DNA from: Leadbetterella byssophila_A
Lineage (GTDB): Bacteria; Bacteroidota; Bacteroidia; Cytophagales; Spirosomataceae
DNA: 64,000 nucleotides
NCBI GenBank assembly: GCA_040394735.1
Contig: JBEBRR010000002.1
Coordinates: 49,027 to 113,026 of the forward strand
Direction of reading: 5' to 3'
The translations under genes were made by a program, and so were the position numbers. This document shows positions 1 to 10,400 of this stretch, piece by piece. Within the stretch, counting starts at the first letter, position 1; the number at the start of each line of letters is the position of its first letter. Under the pieces are notes generated by a model. That model ran no database searches and was not told the origin of the DNA. It saw only the letters and a list, made by a program, of their open reading frames with translations.

Positions 1-751
1 GCGCATCGTTTTTCCAGGGCAGCTCGTTGTCGGTGTAATAGCCCAGCAGGTATTTGTCATTCCGGTAGCGGGCAAGAGGCTCCACGGCTTTTTCCACGTA
101 GCGGTCAAACTCCGGGTCAAATACCATGATCAGGTCAAAGCGGTAGCCCTGCCATCCTGCCATTTCATATTTGCCGTTAAAGCGCTTCAGGTGATCGGCT
201 TTGTAGTTACCCATGGGGTTAACAATGATGGTGTAAGCCAGGGGTACCTGTTGTTCACGGATGAGGTCATGATCTGACCAGGCGCCGGTACCGTTAAAGC
301 CGGTTTCCAGTAAAAAACGACTTTCCCGGCTGACCCAGTTTTTACGTGTTCCGTATTTTTTCCGGAGCGAAGCAGCCTGGAGCGGGGATCTTCCCGGCCG
401 GAAAACCGCCACTCCACGGTGAATAAAAGGGTAGCCTTCCGGGTCTACCAGCCACCAGCGGTCGTTACGTTTATCTACCCTGTAAAATCCGGTAGCAGTG
501 AAAGGAGCAGCTACCTTCCATCCTCCGAAAACTCCTGCTTCCGGGTTCCTGGCAATGGTTTCCGGTAATTTGTCAATTGTTCTGGCCGTATAGTATTTCC
601 AGGCGGTGCTGTCGGCGTTGGGCCGTGCTTTTACCTGGTGGTAAACCGGGTCTTCCAGTGACGGGATATACAGCGTATCTTTTCCCCAGCTGCCGGTATA
701 AAGGCATACCAGGGGCATAAATAAGGCGAAGGCCTTAAGTGAATATTTCAT
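1..751 (-). CDS. Clan GH-A glycoside hydrolase, GH50/agarase-like, N-terminal part (cut by window edge)
   Basis: The reading frame starts at an ATG at 751 and stays open for 250 codons to the left edge, so only the N-terminal part is visible. A short hydrophobic leader (about residues 5-20) suggests export. The segment WWLVDPEGYPFIHRGV and the end motif YYTDNELPW resemble GH50-type agarases and related clan GH-A enzymes; in that clan the Glu after Asn (E243 here) is the acid/base catalyst. The gene lies 15 bp downstream of the PKD lipoprotein gene and is probably the last visible gene of the SusC/D operon. Substrate is inferred, not seen: next to a GH10 xylanase it may act on a xylan side chain or a related backbone rather than agarose. 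Family assignment is tentative because the catalytic nucleophile half is missing. Confidence 0.65.
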   Translation of the reverse strand, partial: MKYSLKAFALFMPLVCLYTGSWGKDTLYIPSLEDPVYHQVKARPNADSTAWKYYTARTIDKLPETIARNPEAGVFGGWKVAAPFTATGFYRVDKRNDRWWLVDPEGYPFIHRGVAVFRPGRSPLQAASLRKKYGTRKNWVSRESRFLLETGFNGTGAWSDHDLIREQQVPLAYTIIVNPMGNYKADHLKRFNGKYEMAGWQGYRFDLIMVFDPEFDRYVEKAVEPLARYRNDKYLLGYYTDNELPWKNDA

Positions 752-766
752 GGGTATAAAAATTAG

Positions 767-1666
767 TTATTTTTTTAATTCTACTTTTTCTGACATGAAA
801 ATATGATCCGCGTAGAAGACATAATTGTCAATGGTGCGAATATCACCCGGAGCACTCCGGAACAGCAGGAAATCGGTGATCTGGGAAAGGTTAAGGTTCT
901 TGTCTTTTGCCCGGATATCAGCTACCGGTATGGAAATAAGGTGCCAGCGACCGTCGCGTTTAAACCCGTATTCTTCTCCTTTGGCCGTAAATTCCAGGAT
1001 GGCATTTCCGCCGCCCGTGCTTCTTATCCGCAGGAGCATATTGGCCTGGCATTCTGATTTCAGGGCAATGTTGTAAAACCCGTTCTGAAAGGCGGATATA
1101 TCGATATTCTGGCCGTTTCCTTCCTGCAGGGCGGCCATGGCCCAGTCGGAACTACCGGTGGGTGCAAACCGGAGAGCTTCCACGCCTTCCAGGGCATCGG
1201 AGACCCGGACAGGAGGGAACTGGTTCATGTCGATGGTTCTGATCGATTTCAGGCCGGGTATAATAGAGGGCATTTCGGTATACAGGCCGTACGTTTTCCC
1301 GTAGTCGTAATCGGGGATTTCCTTGTCAGGATCTTTTTCCACCTCCACATCAAAGGCGTATTGCGCTTTCAGGTTATCAATGAACACGATGTTCAGCGCA
1401 GCCTTGAATGAGCCTCCGGCTGCGTAGGTTACGGTCACTACGGAGTCGGTAGAGGAGCCCGGTGTACCGCCGGGGAACACCCAGTTGCGCCGGTGCACTT
1501 TGGTAGACAGGTCGGTGTAGGTGATGGTTTCACCGAATTTAATGGCGGTGGAAGAGGCGATGGCTTCCAGCTTTCCGGGCTCGAAAAGGGTGACTTTTGC
1601 GGCTTCGTCGCTTTCGCAGGCTACCATCAGGAGGGCCAGGGCGAGGAGATATAATTTGTTTTTCAT
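767..1666 (-). CDS. PUL lipoprotein with PKD-like domain and C-terminal carbohydrate-binding-like region
   Basis: 299 residues with a lipoprotein signal (hydrophobic leader ending LLMVAC, Cys followed by ESDE, which fits surface export in Bacteroidota). Residues about 35-110 form a PKD-like beta sandwich (ITYTDLS, then NWVFPGGTP). The C-terminal half (about 120-299) is rich in aromatic and beta-forming residues and looks like a carbohydrate-binding jelly roll of the sort found in surface glycan-binding proteins (SusE/SusF position). No catalytic motif is visible. It starts at the stop of the GH10 gene (the A of the GH10 TAA region is adjacent), so the two are almost certainly co-transcribed. 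Likely role is to hold xylan at the cell surface. That role is inferred from position and architecture. Confidence 0.7.
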   Translation of the reverse strand: MKNKLYLLALALLMVACESDEAAKVTLFEPGKLEAIASSTAIKFGETITYTDLSTKVHRRNWVFPGGTPGSSTDSVVTVTYAAGGSFKAALNIVFIDNLKAQYAFDVEVEKDPDKEIPDYDYGKTYGLYTEMPSIIPGLKSIRTIDMNQFPPVRVSDALEGVEALRFAPTGSSDWAMAALQEGNGQNIDISAFQNGFYNIALKSECQANMLLRIRSTGGGNAILEFTAKGEEYGFKRDGRWHLISIPVADIRAKDKNLNLSQITDFLLFRSAPGDIRTIDNYVFYADHIFMSEKVELKK

Positions 1667-2727
1667 TATTTTAAACCAGATAAAAGGCCTTTATAGGCTT
1701 GTTTTTCGTTATAATTCTGATCAAAGAGCAAAGGATATTCCTTGCGGTGCCAGTAGTCGGTCAGCCAGGTGTTCTTATCGCTTACTCCCCAGGTGGTGAC
1801 GGCAAATTTCTGTGCGGCCGGGATCGCCTCGAATATTTCAGCGATATACTGGTAAGTAGCGGCCTGTTTGGCCGCCTCCGTGGATGTAAACTCATAGCTT
1901 TCCGACTGTGCGGTATTCACAATGATATCGAGCTCGGAAATATGAATGAGGAGGCCGGTAGAGGCCATGTCGTTCAGCCCTGTCTTCATGGTATTCCTGT
2001 CCGTACTGACCCGGTAGTGAAACTGGTCGCCTATCCCATGCAGGGGTACCCCCTCATTTTTAAAGCGGTTCACCATTTTTTTGATGGCTGCCCGTTTGTT
2101 GGAAGCCAGCACCACGTTATAGTCATTGTAGAAGAGCAGGGCTTCCGGGTCTGCCTCGTGGGCATAACGGAAGCACCGTCCGTAGAAGCCTACGGGGTCT
2201 TTGAAAGTGGCAAACACCGGGCAGTCTGCCGAGCGCAGGGTGCCGTTGTCGTTGAAGATTTCATTGGCCACATCCCAGCTTTTTACTTTTCCTTTGTACC
2301 GGGTCACCGTGGTCTGAATGTATTCTTTTACCCTGGCTTCAAACGTAACAGAATCGTATTTCGCGGTTTTGAACCACTGCGGAAACGACTTGTACCAGAC
2401 CAGGGTGTGGCCGTGCACTTCCAGGCCGTTATCAGCAGCAAAGCTGACGATGCGGTCTGCATTATCCCACTTGTAGGCGGACGAAGAAGACCAGACAGAT
2501 TCCATTTTCATTTCCCATTCTGCCGTTATCTGGCTGAAGTGCTTTTTCACGGTAGCCGTGTAGGCGGCATCGGTGAAGAGGGAGGTTTTGATGGCCGCAC
2601 CGATACCGAAGGCCGCTTTTTCCTTCAGGATACCCGGTGTTTCCTCCGGGCGGACGGTTCCGCCCCCGTCTTCTTTGCAGGAGAAGAAGGTGAGGAGGAT
2701 GAGGGAGCTTAGCGTTATTTTTTTCAT
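1666..2727 (-). CDS. Endo-beta-1,4-xylanase, GH10 family, lipoprotein
   Basis: Hydrolyses internal beta-1,4-xylosidic bonds of xylan. The GH10 signatures are clear: HGHTLVWYKSFPQWF in the N-terminal third, WDVANEIFND with the acid/base Glu, and ISELDI with the nucleophile Glu. The start at 2727 (MKKITLSS) is preferred over an upstream in-frame ATG at 2769, because it begins directly at a lipoprotein signal (LILLTFFSC, then KEDGG) and avoids overlap with susD. About 353 residues, a normal single-domain GH10 length. The Cys with acidic residues after it suggests a lipid anchor and possible surface display. It lies 28 bp downstream of susD in the same operon and gives the best clue to the substrate of this locus. 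Confidence 0.95.
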   Translation of the reverse strand: MKKITLSSLILLTFFSCKEDGGGTVRPEETPGILKEKAAFGIGAAIKTSLFTDAAYTATVKKHFSQITAEWEMKMESVWSSSSAYKWDNADRIVSFAADNGLEVHGHTLVWYKSFPQWFKTAKYDSVTFEARVKEYIQTTVTRYKGKVKSWDVANEIFNDNGTLRSADCPVFATFKDPVGFYGRCFRYAHEADPEALLFYNDYNVVLASNKRAAIKKMVNRFKNEGVPLHGIGDQFHYRVSTDRNTMKTGLNDMASTGLLIHISELDIIVNTAQSESYEFTSTEAAKQAATYQYIAEIFEAIPAAQKFAVTTWGVSDKNTWLTDYWHRKEYPLLFDQNYNEKQAYKGLLSGLK

Positions 2728-2755
2728 AAGTATTAAAATTCTGGTCAATGATTTG

Positions 2756-4348
2756 TCAGTATCCTTCATTCTGCGGAAAGGTTCGCATCAGGTCGATCTG
2801 CGACTGGGGAACGGGCATCCGTACCATATGGGGTGCCATGGGATAAACAGCCACGTTACCCGAGTTGGAACCCATCTGGTAGTATTTGTTCACCCGTTCC
2901 ACCAGGATACCCAGTCGCTTCAGCAGGAACCACCGCTCGTTCTCAAATGCCAGCTCCCTTGCCGATTCTTCGAGGTAGCTTTCCTGGTCGAAAGCGGCAA
3001 AGGGCTGCAGCCCGGCCCGGCTTCTGACCTGGTTGATGTAGGTCAGTGCTTTCGAGTCGGCCGGGTTCCGGTTGCTGAGCCTCCAGTGCGCCTCGGCCCC
3101 CAGCAGCAGGGTCTCTGCGTAGCGGTAATAGACGATGTCTTTGAAACTGTTATTAGTCCCCACTTTTTTCTCGGTATCGTGGTATTTTTTCAGGCTCCAA
3201 TGGTAGCGCCTGAAATCATCCTCGTAGCGGTTAGCGGCCAGCGGCTGACCAAAATTGGGCGATGCCGGGTTATTTACCGTCAGTTTTAACGGATAGTAAT
3301 AAGTAGTGAAACGAAGATCTTTTTCCTCGTCATAAAGCGACCGCAGGTAGTTATTCGGGAAAGACCAGCCCAGGGCTTCCCCTCCGTATTCCACTGAACG
3401 GATCATTTCTCCGCTGGAGAGTTCATACACCCGGGAGTTAAACATACTGCTGATCCAGGTGGGGCCGCCTCCGGACAGGTTATCATTACCGCCGGTCAGT
3501 TCATCCCGTACATAAACAAAGAGGGCTTCCTTGTGATTCGCGTTTTGTCCGAAAACCTCGGCGATCCGTTCGCGGGGAAGCAGATCATGGGTGCCGTTCT
3601 CAATGACCGCGTCAAAGTGTGCAGCCGCTTCCGCCCATTTATTCTGCCACAGAGCGCTTTTCCCGGCAATGTGATGGGCCGCCCCTTTGCCGTAACGGCC
3701 GTATTCCACGTTCCAGTTCAGGTGCTGCACGGCAAAGCTGAGGTCGGCATCGATCAGGCGGAAAACCCCGGCCGGATCTGCCGGGGTGTACACTTTCTCG
3801 TCGAAAGCATTTTCCGGCGTGGTGGCGGTGGTATCCAGCAGGATGTTATCATACATCCGGATGAGGTCGAAGTAAATCTCGGCCCGGATGATCTTTGCCT
3901 GGGCCAGGATCTGGTTCCGGCGTGACTCCAGCATTTCCACACCCGGGGCATTGCTGATGATGGCATTGGCCCGGTCAATGAGCTGGTAGCCCATGGTCCA
4001 TTTCCGTGCCGGGTGTCCCTGAGGGGTATGGTTCGGGCCGTAGGGCGTATGCCAGGTACGGTTCAGGCCCAGGTCTGTGGCTACATAAAAGAAGGCCACC
4101 GAGCGGAGCGGATCGCCTTCGCCTTCCGGCATGTTGTAACTCCGCATCCGGTTATACAGTGCATTTACCCCGCTTTCCAGGCCGTCGGGTGTGCTATAAA
4201 TGAAATCGATGGAGACCTCGGTAACGGGCTCCTCACTCAGGAAGTCTTCGCAGGAGGTATTGAGAAGTAAGATGCCCGTGGCTACTACCAGCATCTTCAG
4301 GAATGCTGCACCGCGGATTATCGGGTTTTTATATCTGGAATTTTTCAT
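2756..4348 (-). CDS. SusD/RagB family outer-membrane nutrient-binding lipoprotein
   Basis: Surface lipoprotein that binds oligosaccharides and caps the SusC channel. The N-terminus has a lipoprotein signal ending LLNTSCEDFLSEEP, the usual SusD N-terminus. TPR-like helices follow (for example the segment around EILAQAKIIRAEIYFDLIRMYDN is typical of SusD-like families), and the C-terminal region ARELAFENERWFLLKRLG matches the conserved ELAFEgeRwfdLrR motif. The start at 4348 (MKNSRY) is chosen over 4381 since it lies just after the susC stop and directly before the signal; it gives 530 residues, the usual length. It is 10 bp downstream of susC, so the pair is co-expressed. Confidence 0.95.
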   Translation of the reverse strand: MKNSRYKNPIIRGAAFLKMLVVATGILLLNTSCEDFLSEEPVTEVSIDFIYSTPDGLESGVNALYNRMRSYNMPEGEGDPLRSVAFFYVATDLGLNRTWHTPYGPNHTPQGHPARKWTMGYQLIDRANAIISNAPGVEMLESRRNQILAQAKIIRAEIYFDLIRMYDNILLDTTATTPENAFDEKVYTPADPAGVFRLIDADLSFAVQHLNWNVEYGRYGKGAAHHIAGKSALWQNKWAEAAAHFDAVIENGTHDLLPRERIAEVFGQNANHKEALFVYVRDELTGGNDNLSGGGPTWISSMFNSRVYELSSGEMIRSVEYGGEALGWSFPNNYLRSLYDEEKDLRFTTYYYPLKLTVNNPASPNFGQPLAANRYEDDFRRYHWSLKKYHDTEKKVGTNNSFKDIVYYRYAETLLLGAEAHWRLSNRNPADSKALTYINQVRSRAGLQPFAAFDQESYLEESARELAFENERWFLLKRLGILVERVNKYYQMGSNSGNVAVYPMAPHMVRMPVPQSQIDLMRTFPQNEGY

Positions 4349-4358
4349 TTCGGTTTCT

Positions 4359-7325
4359 TTAAAAATTAATCTGTATTCCACCTACTACCGACACGGCTTC
4401 CGGGTAATCGTTCGGGTTTTTCTCCGGACTGTAGGATTTGAATTGGGTGAGGGTAACCAGGTTATGTCCTGTACTGTAAATCCTCAGGTTATTGATCTTC
4501 AGTTTTGAAACCAGCGATTTCGGCAGGGTGTAGCCCAGGGTAAGGGTATGCAGCCGTACATAGGAGGCGTCCTGCAATCCCAGGGTATTGATATAGGTAC
4601 GGTCATTGGACTCCTGCGGGCGCGGCCAGCTGCCGGTAGGGTTTTCGGGTGTCCAGTAATCTACTTTCACGCCGTTCAGAATCCCTCTCAGAGAGCCACC
4701 CGAGCTGTAATCATACAGGAAGGCGTTATTCCGGATCACGCCCTGAACGGTCACTACATCGGCTGAAAAGTCGATGCCTTTGTATTTGGTGGAAAGGGTA
4801 AACGTACCGTACCATTTCGGATCTCTTTTTACAATCACCCGGTCTTTGTCGGTCAGCAGGCCGTCACCGTTGACATCCTTAATCTTAACATCACCGGGCT
4901 GTGCGCCGGGCTGATGGCTGTTCACGATGTTTTCACCTATCTGCCAGATGCCGTCAGGCTGGAACTGGTAGTATACGTCTTTCGGGTAGCCGATAAACCA
5001 GCGGTTACCCACGTCGTCCAGCTCTTTCCCGTTCTCATCGGTCTCACCATACAGGCTGACGATGCGGTTGCGGTTACGCGACAGCGAAATGCCCGTACTC
5101 AGTGCCCAGTCTCTTTTTTCCACCCATATCCCGTTCATACTGAGCTCTAGCCCTTTGTTTTCCACTTCCCCGATGTTCCGTAGCATACGGGTATAGCCGA
5201 TGTCGGCCTGCAGCGAGAGTTCTGCCAGAAGGTCTTTGGTGCGGGTATTGTAATATTCCAGGGTGCCGGTCAGCCGCTCTTTGAAAAAACCGAAGTCAAG
5301 GGCCGTATTGAGCGTAGTGGAAGTTTCCCACTTCAGGTTGGGGTTCGGCAGGTAGTCGCCCGGTACATAGCCGATCCGCTTAACATCATTGAAGAGGTAG
5401 TCGCGCTGAACTGCCGTACTCAGGCTGCGATATGCCCCGATGGCTTCGTTACCCACGCTTCCGTAGCTGGCGCGCAGCTTCAGGTTAGACAGCCGCGGGA
5501 AATCTTTCATGAAGTCCTCCTGGTGCAGGTTCCAGCCCAGTGCGGCGGCCGGGAAATACGCCCATTTGTTATTGGCACCGAAGACGGTGGAGCCGTCGGC
5601 CCGGGCGGAAGCAGTCAGGTAATACCTGCCGTCGTAATCGTACTGCGCACGGGCCACAAAAGATACCAGTGCCCTGTTATTAGCCCCTACCGTAGGCAGA
5701 TTGCTTTCTGCCGTGGGCAGTCCCCATATTCCAAGAAGATCATTGGGAATATTGGTGGCGCCGTTTCTGAAATTCGTATATTTTTTCTGGCTGACGCTCT
5801 GTACAGCAGTGGCGCCGATATGGTGCTTCCGGACGTTCGTATTATAATTCAGGATATTTTCGAGCTGCCATTCCGTTTCATCTTCAAACTGCATGGCCCC
5901 GTTTCCCATACCCCCCCTTCTGAAGCCCTGCAGGGATTCGGCGGTAGAGTAGCTCATGGTCTTCCTGTTCCATGACCTCCGGCTGGCGTTAACCCGGTAG
6001 CTGAGCCCCTTCAGCGGGGTGAAGTCGAGGAAGATGTTCATGATATCGTTCCGGTCGTTCCGGGTATTGGAAACCTCAGCGAGATCCAGCAGGGGATTGA
6101 CGCTTTCCTGCACGCCGGTAGGGTAGATGCGGTAGGAGCCGTCATCGTTATAGATCTTACCCAGCGGTGAGGTGGTGATAGATCGGAGGAGGGTTTCGCC
6201 GGTTCCGGGATTATTGTTTTTGGAAAGCTGCCAGGAGGTGTTGGCCCCGATTTTCAGCCAGCGGTTAATGGTCTGGTCCACGTTAATCCGGAGGGTTCCC
6301 CGCTGGAAGTCGGTGCCGGGAATCACCCCTTCTCTTTTGGAATAATTTAGCCCGGTATAGATACGGGTTTTGCCGGTTCCGGTTGAAAAGCTCAGGTTAT
6401 GGTTTTGGGTAGCGGCGGTCCGCAGCAACTCTTTTTCCCAGTCGATGAACTGACCGCTGGCCAGAATTTCCCGCTCAATGGCCGTGAAAATGGATTCATC
6501 CGGCAGGTATTGGTTGTTATTGTCTGCCCGGTAGGCTTCACGTTTGAGCTGGGCAAATTCCTCCCCACTGTAAACGTCGAAGTTCCTCCGCACGGTCTGC
6601 ATACCGTAAAAGCTGTTGTAGTCAATGGTGGTTTTTCCTTCCTTCGCTCTTTTGGTAGTGATCAGGATCACACCATTAGAGGCCCGGGCGCCGTATATGG
6701 CTTGGGCTGCGGCGTCTTTCAGGATCTCAATGGAAGCTACGTCATTCGGGTTGATGTCGTTGATCCCGCCGATAGGCACACCGTCTGCAATGACTATCGG
6801 TGCATTGCCGGCGGTAAGTGAGCGGCTGCCCCGGATGAGGATGTTGGAGGAGCTGCCCGGAGCGGCATCGCCCAGGGTAACATACACCCCGGCGGCTTTT
6901 CCTCTCAGCATTTCGCCCAGGTCATTGGCAGGTACCTTGTTGACGCTTTCCGTATTGACGGAAAGTACTGAGCTGATTACATCACTCTTTTTCTGCACAC
7001 CATACCCCACTACTACCACCTCATCAAGGGCAGAAAGAGAAGTTTGCATTTCAACATCAATACGGGTTTTATCGCCTACCGTTATTTCCTGGGGGAACAT
7101 GCCCACAAAAGAAAATACCAGCACGGATTGGGAAGAGTTAACATTGATTTTAAAGGTTCCCGCGGCATCAGAAATGACCGCATTGGTAGTTCCTTTTTCC
7201 ATAATGCTCACTCCGGCGAGGACCTCGCCTGTATTATCGGTTATTTTCCCGGTAATACTTCTGGACTGGGCAAATGCAGCCACTCCTGAAAGCAGGAGCA
7301 GCAACAGAATGTAAGGTTGCTTCAT
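4359..7325 (-). CDS. SusC/RagA family TonB-linked outer-membrane glycan transporter
   Basis: 988 residues. Signal peptide to about residue 19 (AFAQ), a carboxypeptidase-regulatory-like Ig fold (about 22-100, ITGKITDNTGEVLAGVSI), TonB box region LDEVVVVGYGVQKK, a plug domain (VPANDLGEMLRGKAAGVYV, then ILIRGSRS and SIEILKDAAAQAIYGARASNGVILITTK), and a 22-strand-type barrel ending in GGIQINF with a terminal aromatic. It imports oligosaccharides across the outer membrane using TonB energy with the SusD lid encoded next. Promoter elements and a direct repeat sit upstream at 7389-7454, and the cognate sensor-regulator gene is immediately upstream, which is the standard arrangement for substrate-induced expression. 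Confidence 0.96.
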   Translation of the reverse strand: MKQPYILLLLLLSGVAAFAQSRSITGKITDNTGEVLAGVSIMEKGTTNAVISDAAGTFKINVNSSQSVLVFSFVGMFPQEITVGDKTRIDVEMQTSLSALDEVVVVGYGVQKKSDVISSVLSVNTESVNKVPANDLGEMLRGKAAGVYVTLGDAAPGSSSNILIRGSRSLTAGNAPIVIADGVPIGGINDINPNDVASIEILKDAAAQAIYGARASNGVILITTKRAKEGKTTIDYNSFYGMQTVRRNFDVYSGEEFAQLKREAYRADNNNQYLPDESIFTAIEREILASGQFIDWEKELLRTAATQNHNLSFSTGTGKTRIYTGLNYSKREGVIPGTDFQRGTLRINVDQTINRWLKIGANTSWQLSKNNNPGTGETLLRSITTSPLGKIYNDDGSYRIYPTGVQESVNPLLDLAEVSNTRNDRNDIMNIFLDFTPLKGLSYRVNASRRSWNRKTMSYSTAESLQGFRRGGMGNGAMQFEDETEWQLENILNYNTNVRKHHIGATAVQSVSQKKYTNFRNGATNIPNDLLGIWGLPTAESNLPTVGANNRALVSFVARAQYDYDGRYYLTASARADGSTVFGANNKWAYFPAAALGWNLHQEDFMKDFPRLSNLKLRASYGSVGNEAIGAYRSLSTAVQRDYLFNDVKRIGYVPGDYLPNPNLKWETSTTLNTALDFGFFKERLTGTLEYYNTRTKDLLAELSLQADIGYTRMLRNIGEVENKGLELSMNGIWVEKRDWALSTGISLSRNRNRIVSLYGETDENGKELDDVGNRWFIGYPKDVYYQFQPDGIWQIGENIVNSHQPGAQPGDVKIKDVNGDGLLTDKDRVIVKRDPKWYGTFTLSTKYKGIDFSADVVTVQGVIRNNAFLYDYSSGGSLRGILNGVKVDYWTPENPTGSWPRPQESNDRTYINTLGLQDASYVRLHTLTLGYTLPKSLVSKLKINNLRIYSTGHNLVTLTQFKSYSPEKNPNDYPEAVSVVGGIQINF

Positions 7326-7388
7326 AGTAAAAATTTAAGGTTGAGTTCCGGCCGATTCTGAAAGGTACAGGCTTTCAGGGCGGTTCGG

Positions 7389-7418
7389 CAAAGCTAAAAT
7401 GGGCAGAAATAACCCAAA
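7389..7418 (-). promoter_or_regulatory. Bacteroidota-type promoter of the susC operon
   Basis: On the minus strand, a TTTG (-33) at 7418-7415 and TAGCTTTG (-7, consensus TAnnTTTG) at 7396-7389 are separated by 18 bp. This gives a predicted transcript start near 7380 and a leader of about 55 bases before the susC ATG at 7325. The match to the Bacteroidota sigma factor pattern is direct; activity is inferred. Confidence 0.6.
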
Positions 7419-7426
7419 AAAAATGG

Positions 7427-7454
7427 TGTAACAAAGAAGCATGGTGGATGTAAC
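7427..7454 (-). promoter_or_regulatory. Direct repeat GTTACA with 22-bp period, candidate operator for the hybrid regulator
   Basis: GTTACA occurs twice on the minus strand (7454-7449 and 7432-7427), exactly 22 bp apart, each followed within a few bases by CCAT. The near copy ends 8 bp upstream of the -33 element. AraC-family dimers commonly bind direct repeats two helical turns apart just upstream of the promoter, and the hybrid regulator encoded next door ends in an AraC domain. The assignment is inference from spacing and position. Confidence 0.45.
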
Positions 7455-7493
7455 ATGGACTGAAAAAATATTCTGATACGCTGAAAAAGCGGT

Positions 7494-10400
7494 TTAAGAC
7501 CTGTATTCCGAAGGGGTAACGCCAAATTGTTCTTTGAAGCAGTTCCGAAAATGATCGGCATTTTCAAACCCTACCATTACCATGGTCTCTTTTACACTGA
7601 CATTATTTTGCCGCAGGATGGCGGCCGCTCTTTTCAGCCGGATGTTCCTTACGAACTCAGCCGGGGCAAGTCCTGTAAGCGATTTGATCTTGCGGTGGAA
7701 ATGCATACGGCTCAGGCCTAACTCCCGGCTCATTTCTTCGATGGTGACGGAGGTGTCAGAAATACGGGTCTCAACGTACTCTTTAGCTTTCCGCAGGATT
7801 TTGTCGTCAAGGGTATTGACAATCACCGTTCCGGGATCAAAGAACGACTCACGCTGGAGGTGCTGTTTCAGCATATTGCGCTGCCGGATCAGGTTTTTAA
7901 CCCGGAGCAGCAGGTAATTTCCGCTGAACGGCTTGGTGATGTAGGCATCGGCGCCGGTCTCATAACCTTCGTATTTATAGGCTACCGTGGCCCTGGCGGT
8001 AAGGAGGATGACCGGGATGTGGCTGGTTTTAATGTCGGTTTTGATCCGGCGGCAAAGCTCGATCCCGTCCATTACAGGCATCATGATGTCACTGATGATG
8101 AGATCAGGGCTGATTTTCTGGGCCAGCAGCCATCCTTCTTCCCCGTTTGCCGCCTCTTCTATGAGGTAATGGGCTACGAACAGGTCGCGGATCAGCTCCC
8201 GCACTTCCGGGTTATCTTCTACCAGCAGCAGGGTCTGTTTTTCGGGACCGGCGGCGTCGGGCAGCTTTACTTCCCTGCCGGCTTCCAGCCAGTCTTCCTC
8301 CCGGATCAGGTCTTCCGTCGATACGTCAGCGGGGTGGGCGGTAGTTCCGGGCTGCAACGGGAAGAACACCCGGAACCGGGTCAGGAAGGTATTTTTCCCC
8401 GGGAGCGCTGTATTCTCCACTTCCATAAAGCCCTGGTGGAGCTCTACCATGCGGCGGGTCAGGTCCAGCCCTATGCCAACGCCGTCCGGGTTATCGGCCG
8501 AGTAAAACCGGTCAAATATTTTTTCCAGCTTATCCGGCGGGATGGCCGGGCCGGTATTTTCCACATCGATCCGGATGTATGGCTTCTTTTTCCGCTCCGT
8601 TACCGCCAGCCTTAAAGCCACCTCCCCGCGTTCGGGTGTAAACTTTAAGGCATTGGAAAGGAGGTTCTGAACCACAATCTCCAGCTTGTTATTGTCGAAA
8701 TGAACCAGCAGCTCTTCCCGCTCAAAGCCGGGATGAAAATGCACATTCCGGGCTGCGGCCAGGGGCTTGAACGAAAGGAAGATCTCCTTCAGGAAGCTCA
8801 CCAGGTCATGGCTTTCCGCATGCAGCTGCTGGGGTTCTTCGCCGTGCTCGAACCGCCGGAGATTCAGCACCTGGTTGATCATACCCATCATTTTTTTGCC
8901 GTTCCGCTGAATCACAAGCAGCTGGTGGCTTACTCTTTCAGGAAGCCCGGGATGGCCCATCAGCTTTTCCAGGGGTGTGAGAATCAGCGTAAGCGGTGTG
9001 CGGAGCTCGTGAGAGATATCTGTAAAAAACTCCAGTCGCGATGCCAGCATTTTCTGCTCCTTTTCCCGCATGATTTCTTCTACCATGCGTTTGCTCCGGG
9101 CCTCATTCCTTTTGCGGAGAAACTGCAGACTGCCATATACCGTGGCCGCGGCTGCCAGGAAATATCCCAGGTATGCCCAGCGGGTGAGCCACCAGGGGGG
9201 CAGCACCGTAATAGTAAGGGTTGAGAACTCCTTTCCCCAGACTCCCGGCTGGGAGGTGGCCTGTACCCTCAGTTGGTGGGTGCCTATGGGCAGATAGGTG
9301 AAGTTTACCGAGCGCAGCTTACCGGTTTCTACCCAGCCGTTATTGAGGCTGCTCAGGGAATACCGGTAAAAGATACCGTCAGGGTTAACAAAATTTACAC
9401 CGGAAAATTCCACGTAGATGTTGCGCTGCGCGTATTTGAGTTTTACCAGGGAATCCGGGATGGTGGCCAGGGCGCTGTCGGTTCCCGAAGTATGCTGAAC
9501 GCGGTCAAAGTGCACTTCCGGAAAGTAGATTTCTTTCCGTATGATCTCCGGCTTAAAAATATTGAAGCCGTTGATGCCGCCGAACAGCATACTTCCCTTT
9601 GATGTTTTTAATGCGCTGGCCGGGTTAAACTGGGGTCCCTGCAGGCCGTGAATCTCGGAAAAGTCGGTAGAAATGATGGAGGGGTTCCCCGACGAATCTT
9701 CCTGGTATTCCACGCGTGAAATGCCGGAGTTGGTAGAAAGCCATAAATGGTGATTCCCGTCTTCAAGAATGGCATTGACCGTATTGCCTGAAAGCCCCTT
9801 CCCCTGCCCGAACCAGTGAAGCTTTCCTTTGCTGACCAGGAACAGCCCGGAGCCCTGCGTGCCGATCCACATCCGGCCATGACGGTCTTCCGTGATCCAG
9901 TTGATATACAGGAGCTCATCTTCATAGCCCCGGGTCAGCCGGGAGATATCCATGATTTTCCGGCTGACCCGGTCCATGCATTTTAACCCGGAGCGGGTTC
10001 CGATCCACAGCTTACCGGACCGGTCCTCATAAATGTAGCTGATAATGCTGCCTATCCCGGGGATGTTGGTGAAAGTGTTCCGGCGCGGATCGTACACCTG
10101 GAATTCCCCTACATTCATACCTATCCACAGCTGGTCACCGGTATCATAATAGAGCGCATGAACCTGGTTCTGGTTCAGCGAATTTTTCCCCGGCTCATGG
10201 TAAAAATGCCGGAATTTTCCTGTTTTCGTATTGAAATAGTTGAGCCCGTTATAGGTTCCGATCCACAGGTTCCCGTTTTTGTCGGAGACCATAGCCTTCA
10301 CGATCCGGTTGGAAAGCCCGTTAGGAGCTTCCGCATTGTAGGAATGAAATTTACCGGCATCTACCTGGTAATGATTCAGACCGCGGCCGGTTGAGATCCA

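Noticed and set aside
1699..2712. 337-codon plus-strand frame opposite the GH10 gene
   Set aside because: Mirror frame of a gene with all GH10 motifs; low-complexity, Phe/Gly/Val-rich translation without domain.
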